Source: Desulfobulbus elongatus DSM 2908
GTDB lineage: Bacteria; Desulfobacterota; Desulfobulbia; Desulfobulbales; Desulfobulbaceae
NCBI RefSeq assembly: GCF_000621145.1
Contig: NZ_JHZB01000028.1
Span: 1 to 51,720, forward strand
Reading direction: 5' to 3'
Length of the DNA stretch: 51,720 nt
Below, one piece after another: positions 35,768-43,763 of the stretch. The notes under the pieces are model-generated. The model did no database searches, was not told the origin of the DNA, and saw only the letters and a list, made by a program, of their open reading frames with translations. The first letter of the stretch is position 1, and every line of letters begins with the position of its first letter. The position numbers were made by a program, and so were the translations under genes.

Positions 35768-36052
35768 GGGAGAGAAGGGTTTCGTCGTCTCCGCTTGGTC
35801 ACTATGTTTCAGTTCATGCGAATGTTTTCATGGCATGTCCCTGGCAACAAGCAGGGGGACAGTCCGGGAGAATTAAGCAATAATTCAAGAGGATCAGTCT
35901 ACCTGTTCCTTGCCTTTGTTGGTATTTTCGCATGCGAAATTCGGCAGAATATTATCTACTCTTTCTTTTCACTAACTTTTTATAGATAGGTGGCGGCAGT
36001 GGTGTCCGGCAAACCCGCTCTCGGTACACGGAGGCGCCTTGCTACTCTCCCC
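35768..36052. other. Intergenic region upstream of the efflux operon
   Basis: There is no gene in these 285 bp. A perfect 14-bp palindrome TTTCGCATGCGAAA occurs at 35926-35939 in AT-rich surroundings (ATATTATCTACTC, TTTTTATAGATAGG). It could be a second regulatory site for the efflux operon. Confidence 0.45.
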
Positions 36053-36081
36053 TTGCATACATGCATGAATGTATGTATAGA
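36053..36081 (+). promoter_or_regulatory. AcrR-type operator covering the efflux operon promoter
   Basis: The 24 bp at 36054-36077 (TGCATACATGCATGAATG then TATGTA) match the E. coli AcrR operator as I recall it (TACATACATTTGTGAATG then TATGTA) at 20 of 24 positions. The site lies within a likely promoter with -35 TTGCAT (36053-36058), a 17-bp spacer and -10 TATAGA (36076-36081), so a bound repressor would block RNA polymerase. The cognate AcrR-like gene is the last of the operon. Confidence 0.75.
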
Positions 36082-36182
36082 GCTGTGTGCAATTTCTCCT
36101 GGGCGGGGAGCGTGGAAACGCTGGCCCACTGCAGGGCGTATTTCGTAGGAAACCCCGTTGTCTTCTTTGCAAGGTTGTCTCG

Positions 36183-37382
36183 ATGATGAATATCGCGAAT
36201 TCGTTCAGGATGCTGGTGATGTGTGGCTGGTTGGTTGGCGTGCTTACAGCGGTCGGCTGCAAGCAGGCGTCGCCTCCGGGAGGAGCGGCGGCAACCAAGG
36301 GACCGCCCGAGGTCGGAGTCGTTGTCGTCAAGCCGGAACAGGTCACCCTGACCACGGAATTGACCGGCCGGATATCGGCCCAGATGGTGGCGGAAGTCCG
36401 ACCGCAGGTCGGCGGCATCATCAAGAAACGACTGTTCGAGGAGGGGGGGCATGTCAGGGCCGGCGACGTCCTCTACCAGATCGATCCCGCCACCTTCCAG
36501 GCAGCGGTGGCCAGCGCCAGGGCCGCCCTGGCCAAGGCCGAGGCCAATGCGTTCTCCCTGCGGAAAAAGGAGGAGCGCTACCGGCAATTGGTGACCATCG
36601 ATGCGGTCAGCAAGCAGGAATACGACGATACCGCGGCCGCCCTCAAGCAGGCGGAAGCCGATATCGAAAGTGGGAGGGCCGCCCTGGAAACGGCAAAAAT
36701 CAACCTCGCCTACACCCGCGTCACCGCGCCGATCGACGGGATGATCGGCCGCTCCGCCGTCACACCGGGTGCCCTGGTGACGGCCAATCAGGAGACGCCC
36801 CTGGCCCTTGTTCAACAGCTCGATCCGGTCTTCGTCGATGTCACCCAGTCGAGCGCCGAGATGCTCCGGCTGAAAAGGAGTTTTGCCCGCGGCGAGCTGA
36901 AGGACGGGGGACAGGGCCAGGCCCAGGTCCGGCTGTTGCTCGAAGACGGGGGGGCCTATTCCCATGCGGGTATTCTCAAGTTCAGCGAGGTGTCGGTGGA
37001 GCAGAGCACCGGGTCGGTCACCCTGCGCGCCCAGTTTCCCAATCCGGATCAGTTCCTGCTCCCTGGCATGTTTGTCCGCGCCATCGTCCAGGAAGGGGTC
37101 CGCGAGCAGGGCATGCTGGTGCCCCAGCGGGGCGTGAGCCGCAATACCGCCGGTCAGGCGACCGCCCTGGTGGTGGGAACGAACGAGGTGGTGGAGCAGC
37201 GGCTGATCGACGCCGAGCGGGCGATAGGCGATGCCTGGCTGGTGAACGACGGTTTGCAGACCGGTGACCGGGTCATTGTGGAAGGCGTCCAGCGAATCCG
37301 GCCGGGCGTCGCCGTCAAGGCGGTGCCTTTCGTGGGCAAGGCTGTGGCGGCAGACAGTCAGACAACGGCGATGAAGCCCTGA
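36183..37382 (+). CDS. RND efflux periplasmic adaptor (AcrA/MexA-like) lipoprotein
   Basis: The 399-residue membrane-fusion protein links the inner-membrane pump to the outer-membrane channel. It has a lipoprotein signal with LTAVGC (Cys27), then the lipoyl half-motif ([19 protein letters not shown]), an alpha-hairpin (about 100-165, with [20 protein letters not shown]), the second lipoyl half ([19 protein letters not shown]), a beta-barrel region and a membrane-proximal domain. Of two adjacent ATGs I used the first (36183), with AAGG upstream. The pump gene starts 13 bp after the stop codon. The sequence style is that of the E. coli AcrA family, suggesting broad drug or detergent export. Confidence 0.93.
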   Translation: MMNIANSFRMLVMCGWLVGVLTAVGCKQASPPGGAAATKGPPEVGVVVVKPEQVTLTTELTGRISAQMVAEVRPQVGGIIKKRLFEEGGHVRAGDVLYQIDPATFQAAVASARAALAKAEANAFSLRKKEERYRQLVTIDAVSKQEYDDTAAALKQAEADIESGRAALETAKINLAYTRVTAPIDGMIGRSAVTPGALVTANQETPLALVQQLDPVFVDVTQSSAEMLRLKRSFARGELKDGGQGQAQVRLLLEDGGAYSHAGILKFSEVSVEQSTGSVTLRAQFPNPDQFLLPGMFVRAIVQEGVREQGMLVPQRGVSRNTAGQATALVVGTNEVVEQRLIDAERAIGDAWLVNDGLQTGDRVIVEGVQRIRPGVAVKAVPFVGKAVAADSQTTAMKP

Positions 37383-37395
37383 GGAGCGGTTGAAC

Positions 37396-40300
37396 ATGGC
37401 TCGTTTTTTCATCAATCGTCCCATCTTCGCCTGGGTCATCGCCATCATGATCATGCTGACCGGTCTGTTGTCGATCCACAGGCTGCCGGTCTCCCAGTAT
37501 CCGGCGATCGCGCCGCCGCAGATCGCCATCAACGCCACCTATCCCGGTGCCTCGGCGCAGACCGTGCAGGACACGGTGACCCAGGTGATCGAGCAGAAGC
37601 TCAACGGCATCGACAACCTGATCTACATGTCCTCCACCAGCGACTCCTCGGGGTCGGTCTCCATCACCCTGACCTTCAAGGCGGGCACCGATCCCAACAT
37701 CGCCCAGGTGCAGGTACAGAACAAACTGCAACTGGCCGTGCCGCTGCTGCCCGAGGCGGTCCAGCGGCAAGGGATCGCGGTGGTCAAGTCGACCCGGAAC
37801 TTTCTGCTCATCGTCGGCCTGGTTTCCGAAGACGGCACCATGGACCGCCACGGCCTCAACGATTACCTGGTGTCCAATGTCCAGGACATCGTCAGCCGGC
37901 TCGACGGCGTGGGCGAACTGCTCATCTTCGGCACCCAGAACGCCATGCGGATCTGGGTGAACCCGAACGAACTCACCAGCTACCACCTCACGGTCAACGA
38001 TGTCATCACCGCCCTCGAGGCCCAGAACGCCCAGGTCTCTGCCGGCCAGCTCGGCGGCCTGCCCGCGGTCGGCGGCCAGGAGTTGAACGCCACCATCACC
38101 GCCCGCACCCTGCTCCAGACCCCAGAGCAGTTCGATGCCATCGTCCTCAAGACCAACAGCGACGGTTCCATCGTCCGGCTCAAGGATGTGGCCGAATGCA
38201 AGATCGGCACGGAAAACTACGAACTCCAGTCGTTTTACAACGGCAAGCCGCTGGGCGGCATGGCCATTCGTCTCGCCGCCGGCGCCAACGCGCTGGAGAC
38301 CGGCAACCGGATCAAGGCCAAGATGGACGAGCTATCCCAGTATTTTCCTCCGGGCGTGAAGGTCGTCTATCCGTACGACACCACGCCGTTCGTCAAGATA
38401 TCGATCGAGGAGGTGGTGCAGACCCTCATCGAGGCGGTCTTTTTGGTTTTTGTCGTCATGTTCCTGTTCCTGCAGAACTTCCGGGCCACCTTCATCCCGA
38501 CCATCGCGGTGCCGGTGGTGCTTTTCGGGACCATGGGGGTGCTGGCGGCGGCCGGGTATTCGATCAACACCCTGACGATGTTCGCCCTGGTGATCGTCAT
38601 CGGCCTTCTGGTCGACGACGCCATCGTGGTGGTGGAGAACGTAGAGCGGATCATGTCCGAGGAAGGGCTGTCCCCCCGCGACGCCACCATCAAGTCCATG
38701 GACCAGATCACCAGCGCCCTGTGGGGCATCGCCACCGTGCTGACGGCGGTCTTCCTGCCCATGGCCTTCTTCGGCGGCTCCACCGGCGTCATCTACCGCC
38801 AGTTTTCCATCACCATCATCGCCGCCATGATCCTCTCGGTGATGGTGGCCATGATCCTCACCCCGGCCCTCTGCTCCACCCTGCTGATGCCCATCGAAAA
38901 GGGGCACGCTCCCGGAGAATGCGGCCCGTTCTGCCAATTTTTCCGCTGGTTCAACCGGTGCTTCGATTTCTGCCGCACCGCCTACGAAGGCATCGTCGGC
39001 CGCTCCTTCGGGAAAAAATGGCGGTATCTGGCGCTGTACGGGATCATCGTCCTGATCATGGCCCATTTTTTCCTGCGCCTGCCCACTGCGTTCCTGCCCG
39101 ACGAGGACCAGGGATTCATCATCTGCCAGGTGCAGCTCCCGGCCGGAGCGACCCAGGAACGGACGATCCGGCTGGTTCGCCAACTGGAACAGCATTTTCT
39201 TGTCGAGGAGAAGGACTGCGTGGAAAGCGTGGTCGCGGTGACCGGTTTCAGCTTTGCCGGCCGCGGCCAGAACATGGGCCTGGCGTTCGTCAAGCTGAGG
39301 GATTGGAAGGTGCGGAAGAGCCCGGAGAGGAAGGCGTCCGCCATCGCCGCCCGGGCCATGAAGGTCTTCGCGGAATTCCGCGACGGCTTGGCCTTCGCCT
39401 TCTCGCCGCCGGCCGTCATCGAGCTGGGCGTGGCCAACGGCTTCGATCTCCAGTTGCAGGACCGCGCCGGCCTGGGGCACGAGAAGCTGATGGAGGCGCG
39501 GAACCAGTTGCTGGGCATGGCCACGAAAAATACGAAACTGGTGGCGGTCCGGCCGAACGGCCAGGACGACTCGCCTCAGTTCAAACTGGAGATCGACGAT
39601 GTCCGCGCCGGCGCCCTCGGCATTTCGTCCCAGGATATCAACCAGGTCCTTGCCACGGCCTGGGGCGGGTCGTATATCAACGACTTCATCCAGAACGGCC
39701 GGGTGAAGAAGGTCTATCTCCAGGCCGATGCCCCGTACCGCATGCTGCCGGAGAACCTCAACCACTGGTATGTGAGCAACAGCAAGGGGGAAATGGTGCC
39801 GTTTTCCGCCTTTGCCACCGCCCACTGGCAGTACGGCTCGCCGCGGCTGGAGCGCTATAACGGCATTCCGTCGGTGGAGATTCTCGGCCAGGCCGCGCCC
39901 GGTATCAGCACCGGCGAGGCCATGGCCGAGGTCGAGGCGATGGTGGCCCAATTGCCCAACGGCATCGGCTACGAATGGACCGGGCTCTCCTACGAGGAAA
40001 AAAGTGCCGGCGCACAGGCGCCCGCCCTCTACGCCATCTCGCTTCTGGTGGTGTTCCTCGCCGTGGCCGCCCTGTACGAAAGCTGGACCATCCCCTTCGT
40101 CAACCTGCTGATGCTGCCGCTGGGCCTGGTGGGCGCGGTCACGGCCGTGACCCTGCGGGTTCTGCCCAACGACGTCTATCTCCAGATCGGCCTGCTGACC
40201 ACGGTCGGATTGTCGACCAAGAACGCCATCCTGATCATCCAGTTCATCAAGGAGCAGTTGCGGCAGGGACACGAGCTGGTCGAGGCGACCCTGACCGCGG

Positions 40301-40563
40301 TGAAGATCCGGCTTCGTCCGGTCATCATGACCTCGCTGGCGTTTTTCTTCGGCACCCTGCCGCTGGCCCTGACCAAGGGAGCGGGGGCGGCCGCGCAGAA
40401 CGCCATCGGCACCGCCGTCACCGGCGGCCTGCTGTCGGCGACCTTCATCGACCTGATCTTCATTCCCTTTTTCTTTGTCCTCATCTCGCGTCTGTTCGGC
40501 AGGCAACACAGGAAACAGACCGCGCCGGTTCCTTCGTCCGGCAATGGACCGGAGGCGCACTGA
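37396..40563 (+). CDS. RND multidrug efflux pump (AcrB/MexB-like, HAE1 family)
   Basis: The 1055-residue inner-membrane pump is typical of the family. It starts [20 protein letters not shown] and has [18 protein letters not shown] with the proton-relay Asp pair in TM4 and [16 protein letters not shown] with the relay Lys in TM10. Two large periplasmic porter loops follow TM1 and TM7. GAGGAG lies 9 bp before the ATG at 37396; a TTG at 37390 is the alternative. It exports lipophilic drugs or dyes by a proton-driven rotating mechanism together with the adaptor and channel encoded on either side. It is full length with no frameshift. Confidence 0.97.
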   Translation: MARFFINRPIFAWVIAIMIMLTGLLSIHRLPVSQYPAIAPPQIAINATYPGASAQTVQDTVTQVIEQKLNGIDNLIYMSSTSDSSGSVSITLTFKAGTDPNIAQVQVQNKLQLAVPLLPEAVQRQGIAVVKSTRNFLLIVGLVSEDGTMDRHGLNDYLVSNVQDIVSRLDGVGELLIFGTQNAMRIWVNPNELTSYHLTVNDVITALEAQNAQVSAGQLGGLPAVGGQELNATITARTLLQTPEQFDAIVLKTNSDGSIVRLKDVAECKIGTENYELQSFYNGKPLGGMAIRLAAGANALETGNRIKAKMDELSQYFPPGVKVVYPYDTTPFVKISIEEVVQTLIEAVFLVFVVMFLFLQNFRATFIPTIAVPVVLFGTMGVLAAAGYSINTLTMFALVIVIGLLVDDAIVVVENVERIMSEEGLSPRDATIKSMDQITSALWGIATVLTAVFLPMAFFGGSTGVIYRQFSITIIAAMILSVMVAMILTPALCSTLLMPIEKGHAPGECGPFCQFFRWFNRCFDFCRTAYEGIVGRSFGKKWRYLALYGIIVLIMAHFFLRLPTAFLPDEDQGFIICQVQLPAGATQERTIRLVRQLEQHFLVEEKDCVESVVAVTGFSFAGRGQNMGLAFVKLRDWKVRKSPERKASAIAARAMKVFAEFRDGLAFAFSPPAVIELGVANGFDLQLQDRAGLGHEKLMEARNQLLGMATKNTKLVAVRPNGQDDSPQFKLEIDDVRAGALGISSQDINQVLATAWGGSYINDFIQNGRVKKVYLQADAPYRMLPENLNHWYVSNSKGEMVPFSAFATAHWQYGSPRLERYNGIPSVEILGQAAPGISTGEAMAEVEAMVAQLPNGIGYEWTGLSYEEKSAGAQAPALYAISLLVVFLAVAALYESWTIPFVNLLMLPLGLVGAVTAVTLRVLPNDVYLQIGLLTTVGLSTKNAILIIQFIKEQLRQGHELVEATLTAVKIRLRPVIMTSLAFFFGTLPLALTKGAGAAAQNAIGTAVTGGLLSATFIDLIFIPFFFVLISRLFGRQHRKQTAPVPSSGNGPEAH

Positions 40564-40564
40564 C

Positions 40565-42007
40565 ATGCAGCGAATTCAGCGTATCCCGATCGTTTTGTCC
40601 TTGATGCTCAGCCTCTGCGGCGGCCTTGTCGGCTGTTCCACCCTGGCTCCCTCCTACAACCGGCCCGCCGCACCGGTGCCGACCTCCTGGCAGAAGGATG
40701 CCGGCGTTCCCGGAGAGCCGGCCGCATCGGGGCAGCAGGACGCCGCCGACATCCCCTGGCAGGATTTCTATCTCAATCCCCGGCTCAGAAAGGTCATCGC
40801 CATGGGCCTGGTCCATAACCGGGACCTGCGGGTGGCGGCGCTCAACGTCGAGCGGGCCCAGGCCCAATACCGTATCCAGCGGTCCGAACTCGTGCCCAAG
40901 GTGGATGCCGAGGGTGCCGGCAACTTTCAGCGGCAGCCGGCGGATTTTTCCAGTTCGGGCGAAGCGGAAAAAATCCACCAGTACACGGTCGGGCTCGGCG
41001 TCACCTCCTACGAACTGGACCTGTTCGGCAGGCTGCGCAGTCTCAAGGACCAGGCCCTGGAGGAGTACCTGGCCACCGGGCAGGCGCAGCGGAGCGCGCG
41101 GATCAGCCTGATCGCCCAAATCGCCGCCGCTGACCTGACCCTGGCGGCGGACCGGGAGCTGCTGCAATTGGCCGAGGAGACCATGAAGACGCAGGAGGAG
41201 TCCTATCGGCTCATCCAAAAGCGATTCGAGCTGGGGGCCTCCTCGGAACTGGAATTGCGCGAGGCGCAGACCCAGGTCGAATCGGCGCGGGTGGATGTGG
41301 CCCGGTTTTCCACCCAGGTGGCCCAAGACGAGGACAGCCTCAACCTGCTGGTCGGCGCGCAGGTCCCCGCCGACCTGCTGCCCGCCAGCTTGACCGACGA
41401 AGTGGCCACGCTCGAAGGGATCACGCCGGGGCTGTCCTCCGAGATCCTGCTGCGGCGTCCCGATGTCCTCCAGGCGGAAAACGTACTGAAAGGGTATAAT
41501 GCCAACATTGGCGCGGCCAGGGCCGCCTACTTCCCGAGAATCGTTCTGGTCGGCTCCCTGGGATCGGGCAGCAAGGAGCTGTCCGGCCTCTTTTCCACCG
41601 GGTCCGGCTCCTGGGCCTTCGCGCCGAGCATCGATCTGCCGATCTTCGATGCCGGCGCCCGCGCCGCCCAGCTCCAGGTGGCCGAGATCGACCGGGATAT
41701 CGCCATCGCCCAGTATGAAAAGGCCATCCAGACCGCTTTCCGCGAAGTGGCCGACACCCTGGTCCAGCGCGGCAACGTCGAGCGGCAGCTGGCCGCCCAG
41801 CAGGCCCTGCGCGAGGCCACGGAAAAACGGTACCTCCTTGCACGGGAACGCTACGCCAAGGGCGTGGACAGCCATCTCGCCGTGCTCGACGCCCAGCGCT
41901 CGCTGTACAGCGCCCAGCAGGGAGTGGTCGGCGTGCGCCTGACCCGGCTGACCAATCTGGTTTCCCTGTACAAGGCCCTGGGCGGCGGCGTGAAAACGGA
42001 AAATTGA
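40565..42007 (+). CDS. Outer-membrane efflux channel lipoprotein (OprM/NodT type)
   Basis: The 480-residue TolC-family channel starts with a lipoprotein signal (GLVGC, Cys24) and a typical N-terminus, TLAPSYNRPAAPVPTSWQ. Two homologous halves follow, each with the outer-membrane factor pattern of coiled helices, including SYELDLFGRLRSLKDQAL and PSIDLPIFDAGARAAQLQ near the two beta-strand insertions and LLRRPDVLQAE. It forms the outer-membrane duct of the pump. The ATG at 40565 starts 1 bp after the pump gene's stop codon, with GGAGG upstream. Confidence 0.94.
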   Translation: MQRIQRIPIVLSLMLSLCGGLVGCSTLAPSYNRPAAPVPTSWQKDAGVPGEPAASGQQDAADIPWQDFYLNPRLRKVIAMGLVHNRDLRVAALNVERAQAQYRIQRSELVPKVDAEGAGNFQRQPADFSSSGEAEKIHQYTVGLGVTSYELDLFGRLRSLKDQALEEYLATGQAQRSARISLIAQIAAADLTLAADRELLQLAEETMKTQEESYRLIQKRFELGASSELELREAQTQVESARVDVARFSTQVAQDEDSLNLLVGAQVPADLLPASLTDEVATLEGITPGLSSEILLRRPDVLQAENVLKGYNANIGAARAAYFPRIVLVGSLGSGSKELSGLFSTGSGSWAFAPSIDLPIFDAGARAAQLQVAEIDRDIAIAQYEKAIQTAFREVADTLVQRGNVERQLAAQQALREATEKRYLLARERYAKGVDSHLAVLDAQRSLYSAQQGVVGVRLTRLTNLVSLYKALGGGVKTEN

Positions 42008-42057
42008 TGCGCAGGCGTTGCCCGTAGCAAAGACGGACCGGAACTGAGCGAAGGGAC

Positions 42058-42690
42058 ATGGCCCGGAAAACGAAGCAGGAAGCGCAGGAGACACGAAACA
42101 ACATACTGGATGCGGCGGTCCGGGTTTTTGCCGTCAAAGGCGTGGCGCAGAGTTCGCTGGATGACATCGCCCGCGAGGCCGGCGTGACCCGCGGTGCCAT
42201 CTATTGGCATTTCGCCAACAAGACCGGCCTGCTCAACACCCTGTGGGACCAGGTGCTGTCGCTCTACGCCCCCCTGACCCAGGCAAGCGAAGACCCCAAC
42301 GAGCCCGACCCGCTCGGCAAGATGAAGGAGCTCTATCTGTCCTTTTTCAATGGCCTGGTGGAGGATCAGCGCCTGCAGCAACTGTTCCGGCTGCTGTTCG
42401 ACGACAGCGACCGCAGCAGGGAAACCGAGGCCATCCGCCAGCGCCATGCCCAAAAACGACGGGAACGGTTGCGGGGAATCCAGATCACCCTGAACAACGC
42501 CAAGGAAAGGGGCCAGTTGCCGCCGGATTTCGATGTCCGGCAAGGAGCGATCAGCGTGTTGGCCTTTGTGTACGGCCTGATCGCCAACTGGATCATGACT
42601 CCGGACCTCTTCGACATCCAAAAGGAAGGGGAGCAGTTTATCGAGGGAATGGTCCAGATGCTGCGGACCGGGTTCCGGGAACGCGGCTAG
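42058..42690 (+). CDS. acrR: TetR-family repressor of the efflux operon (AcrR-like)
   Basis: The 210-residue regulator has an N-terminal helix-turn-helix that is strikingly like E. coli AcrR: it starts MARKTKQEAQETRNNILD and continues with IAREAGVTRGAIYWHF. The ligand-binding C-terminal part (about 60-210) is much less similar. Such repressors release DNA when they bind drugs, dyes or bile-salt-like compounds. It is last in the adaptor, pump and channel operon, on the same strand, unlike E. coli, where acrR is divergent from acrAB. An AcrR-type operator lies over the operon promoter, so the operon is probably autoregulated. Confidence 0.92.
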   Translation: MARKTKQEAQETRNNILDAAVRVFAVKGVAQSSLDDIAREAGVTRGAIYWHFANKTGLLNTLWDQVLSLYAPLTQASEDPNEPDPLGKMKELYLSFFNGLVEDQRLQQLFRLLFDDSDRSRETEAIRQRHAQKRRERLRGIQITLNNAKERGQLPPDFDVRQGAISVLAFVYGLIANWIMTPDLFDIQKEGEQFIEGMVQMLRTGFRERG

Positions 42691-42820
42691 GGAACGCGCA
42701 GCCCCGGTGCGCAAGCGGTGCCCGCTCGTTGCGCTGAGGCCGGCCGGTGCGGGGACCGTGCTGCGCCGGAAGGAGCGACATGCAGAGACTGACGGGAAAA
42801 TGGGCGTGGGCGGCCGTCGC

Positions 42821-43295
42821 CCCGGCCTGATCGGTCAGTGCGGTCATCCTGCCGATGGCGTCATAGGTGTAGGTCACCGCCGGATGGCTGCCGACCGTGC
42901 TGGTGGCCGGGTTGCCCAGGCTGTCATAGGTCAGGGTGGTGGCCACGTCCCTGCCGTCCCGGCTGGTCTGCAACTGGCCGTTGTTGTAATAGGCCCTCGC
43001 AATGCTCACCGAACTGCCGGCGGCGGGATAGACCGTGCTCTGAACCAGGTGATGTTCGCTGTCGTAGACGTTGTGGCTGCGGTGGTCGAGCGGGTCGGCG
43101 GTATCGGTGAGCCGATGGAGGGCGTCGTAGGTGAAGTGCGAGGTCTTGCCGAGGGCGTCGGTGGCCCGGGTCAGGTTATGGTTGCCGTCATAGAGGGAGG
43201 AGGTGACGTTCGCGCGTGGATCGACGGTCCGGATAACGTGGTCCTGGCCATCGAACTCCCTCTTGACCGTATGGCCGAGGGCATCCTCAATGGCG
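42821..43295 (-). pseudogene. Partial duplicate of the Rhs repeat region
   Basis: This 475-bp segment aligns without gaps to 45517-45991 in the large Rhs gene (constant offset 2696); I count about 19 mismatches by eye, near 96% identity. It encodes the YD-repeat block from AIEDALGHTVKREF to MTALTDQAG in the same orientation. It lies inside a frame that reads unrelated sequence at both ends (TNNT before, ATAAHAHFPVS after) and has no signal peptide, core end or toxin tip. It is a duplicated piece, probably inert, that could serve as a template for recombination. Confidence 0.85.
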
Positions 43296-43300
43296 GTATT

Positions 43301-43335
43301 GTTTGTCGCTGACGCGAGGGGAGAAGACGACAAAC
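43301..43335. repeat. Inverted repeat between the Rhs copy and the lipoprotein gene
   Basis: GTTTGTCG (43301-43308) and CGACAAAC (43328-43335) are perfect inverted arms around a 19-nt loop. They are followed by GCACGATGGGGGGCTACGCTC, which looks like part of a dispersed repeat. The lipoprotein stop codon (43365) falls inside that repeat. Confidence 0.5.
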
Positions 43336-43364
43336 GGCGGGCACGATGGGGGGCTACGCTCGCC

Positions 43365-43763
43365 CTACTGGGCTTTTTCGTAAAAGACCCCTTCAGCAAA
43401 TTCTATCATTATATTCCCCCAAAAGCTGTTAACAGGAAAAGATGCAGACGTGAGGTTTTTGCTATACTCTGGGTTTAATTGTTTAAAACCGTTCAGCACT
43501 TGCATATAGTTATTAGTAAATTTCACATATCTTGTATTAGGATCGTAAACCCACGCTCCCTTTGTAGTGTCTACTTTGGATGTTACCTTGAGCATCACTT
43601 CCTGAATGAAAGTGCCGTTTTTGTTGAGTATTAGCTTCTCCTTGGCAATATCGTAATCGGCCACGTAAGTACCATAGAGGTTCGACTCATCTTTGATTAC
43701 ACAGGAAATAAAAGATGTAATAAAAAAAATAACTAGGCTCAGCCTAAGATAATTACTTCCCAT
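43365..43763 (-). CDS. Small AT-rich lipoprotein, candidate Rhs immunity protein
   Basis: The 132-residue product has a lipoprotein-like signal ending FISC (Cys21). The mature domain of about 110 residues contains YGTYVADYDIAKEKLILNKN and GAWVYDPNTRYVKFTNNY, a beta-rich pattern like a small barrel or lipocalin-like fold. I do not recognise a named family. The ATG overlaps the last 11 bp of the Rhs gene, so translation is coupled. The gene is far more AT-rich than its neighbours, as is common for the variable tip and immunity genes of polymorphic toxins. This position and composition make it a candidate immunity protein, but it could also be a lipoprotein helper for display of the Rhs protein. 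Confidence 0.65.
   Translation of the reverse strand: MGSNYLRLSLVIFFITSFISCVIKDESNLYGTYVADYDIAKEKLILNKNGTFIQEVMLKVTSKVDTTKGAWVYDPNTRYVKFTNNYMQVLNGFKQLNPEYSKNLTSASFPVNSFWGNIMIEFAEGVFYEKAQ

Noticed and set aside
38332-40566. 744-codon minus-strand frame opposite the RND pump gene
   Set aside because: It mirrors the pump gene, is rich in Arg, Gly, Asp and His without domain motifs, and the plus strand is clearly the AcrB-like pump.
42638-43399. A second, intact Rhs-type gene
   Set aside because: Only the central 475 bp are Rhs sequence; both flanks are unrelated in frame, and there is no signal peptide, core end or tip, so it is a fragment.
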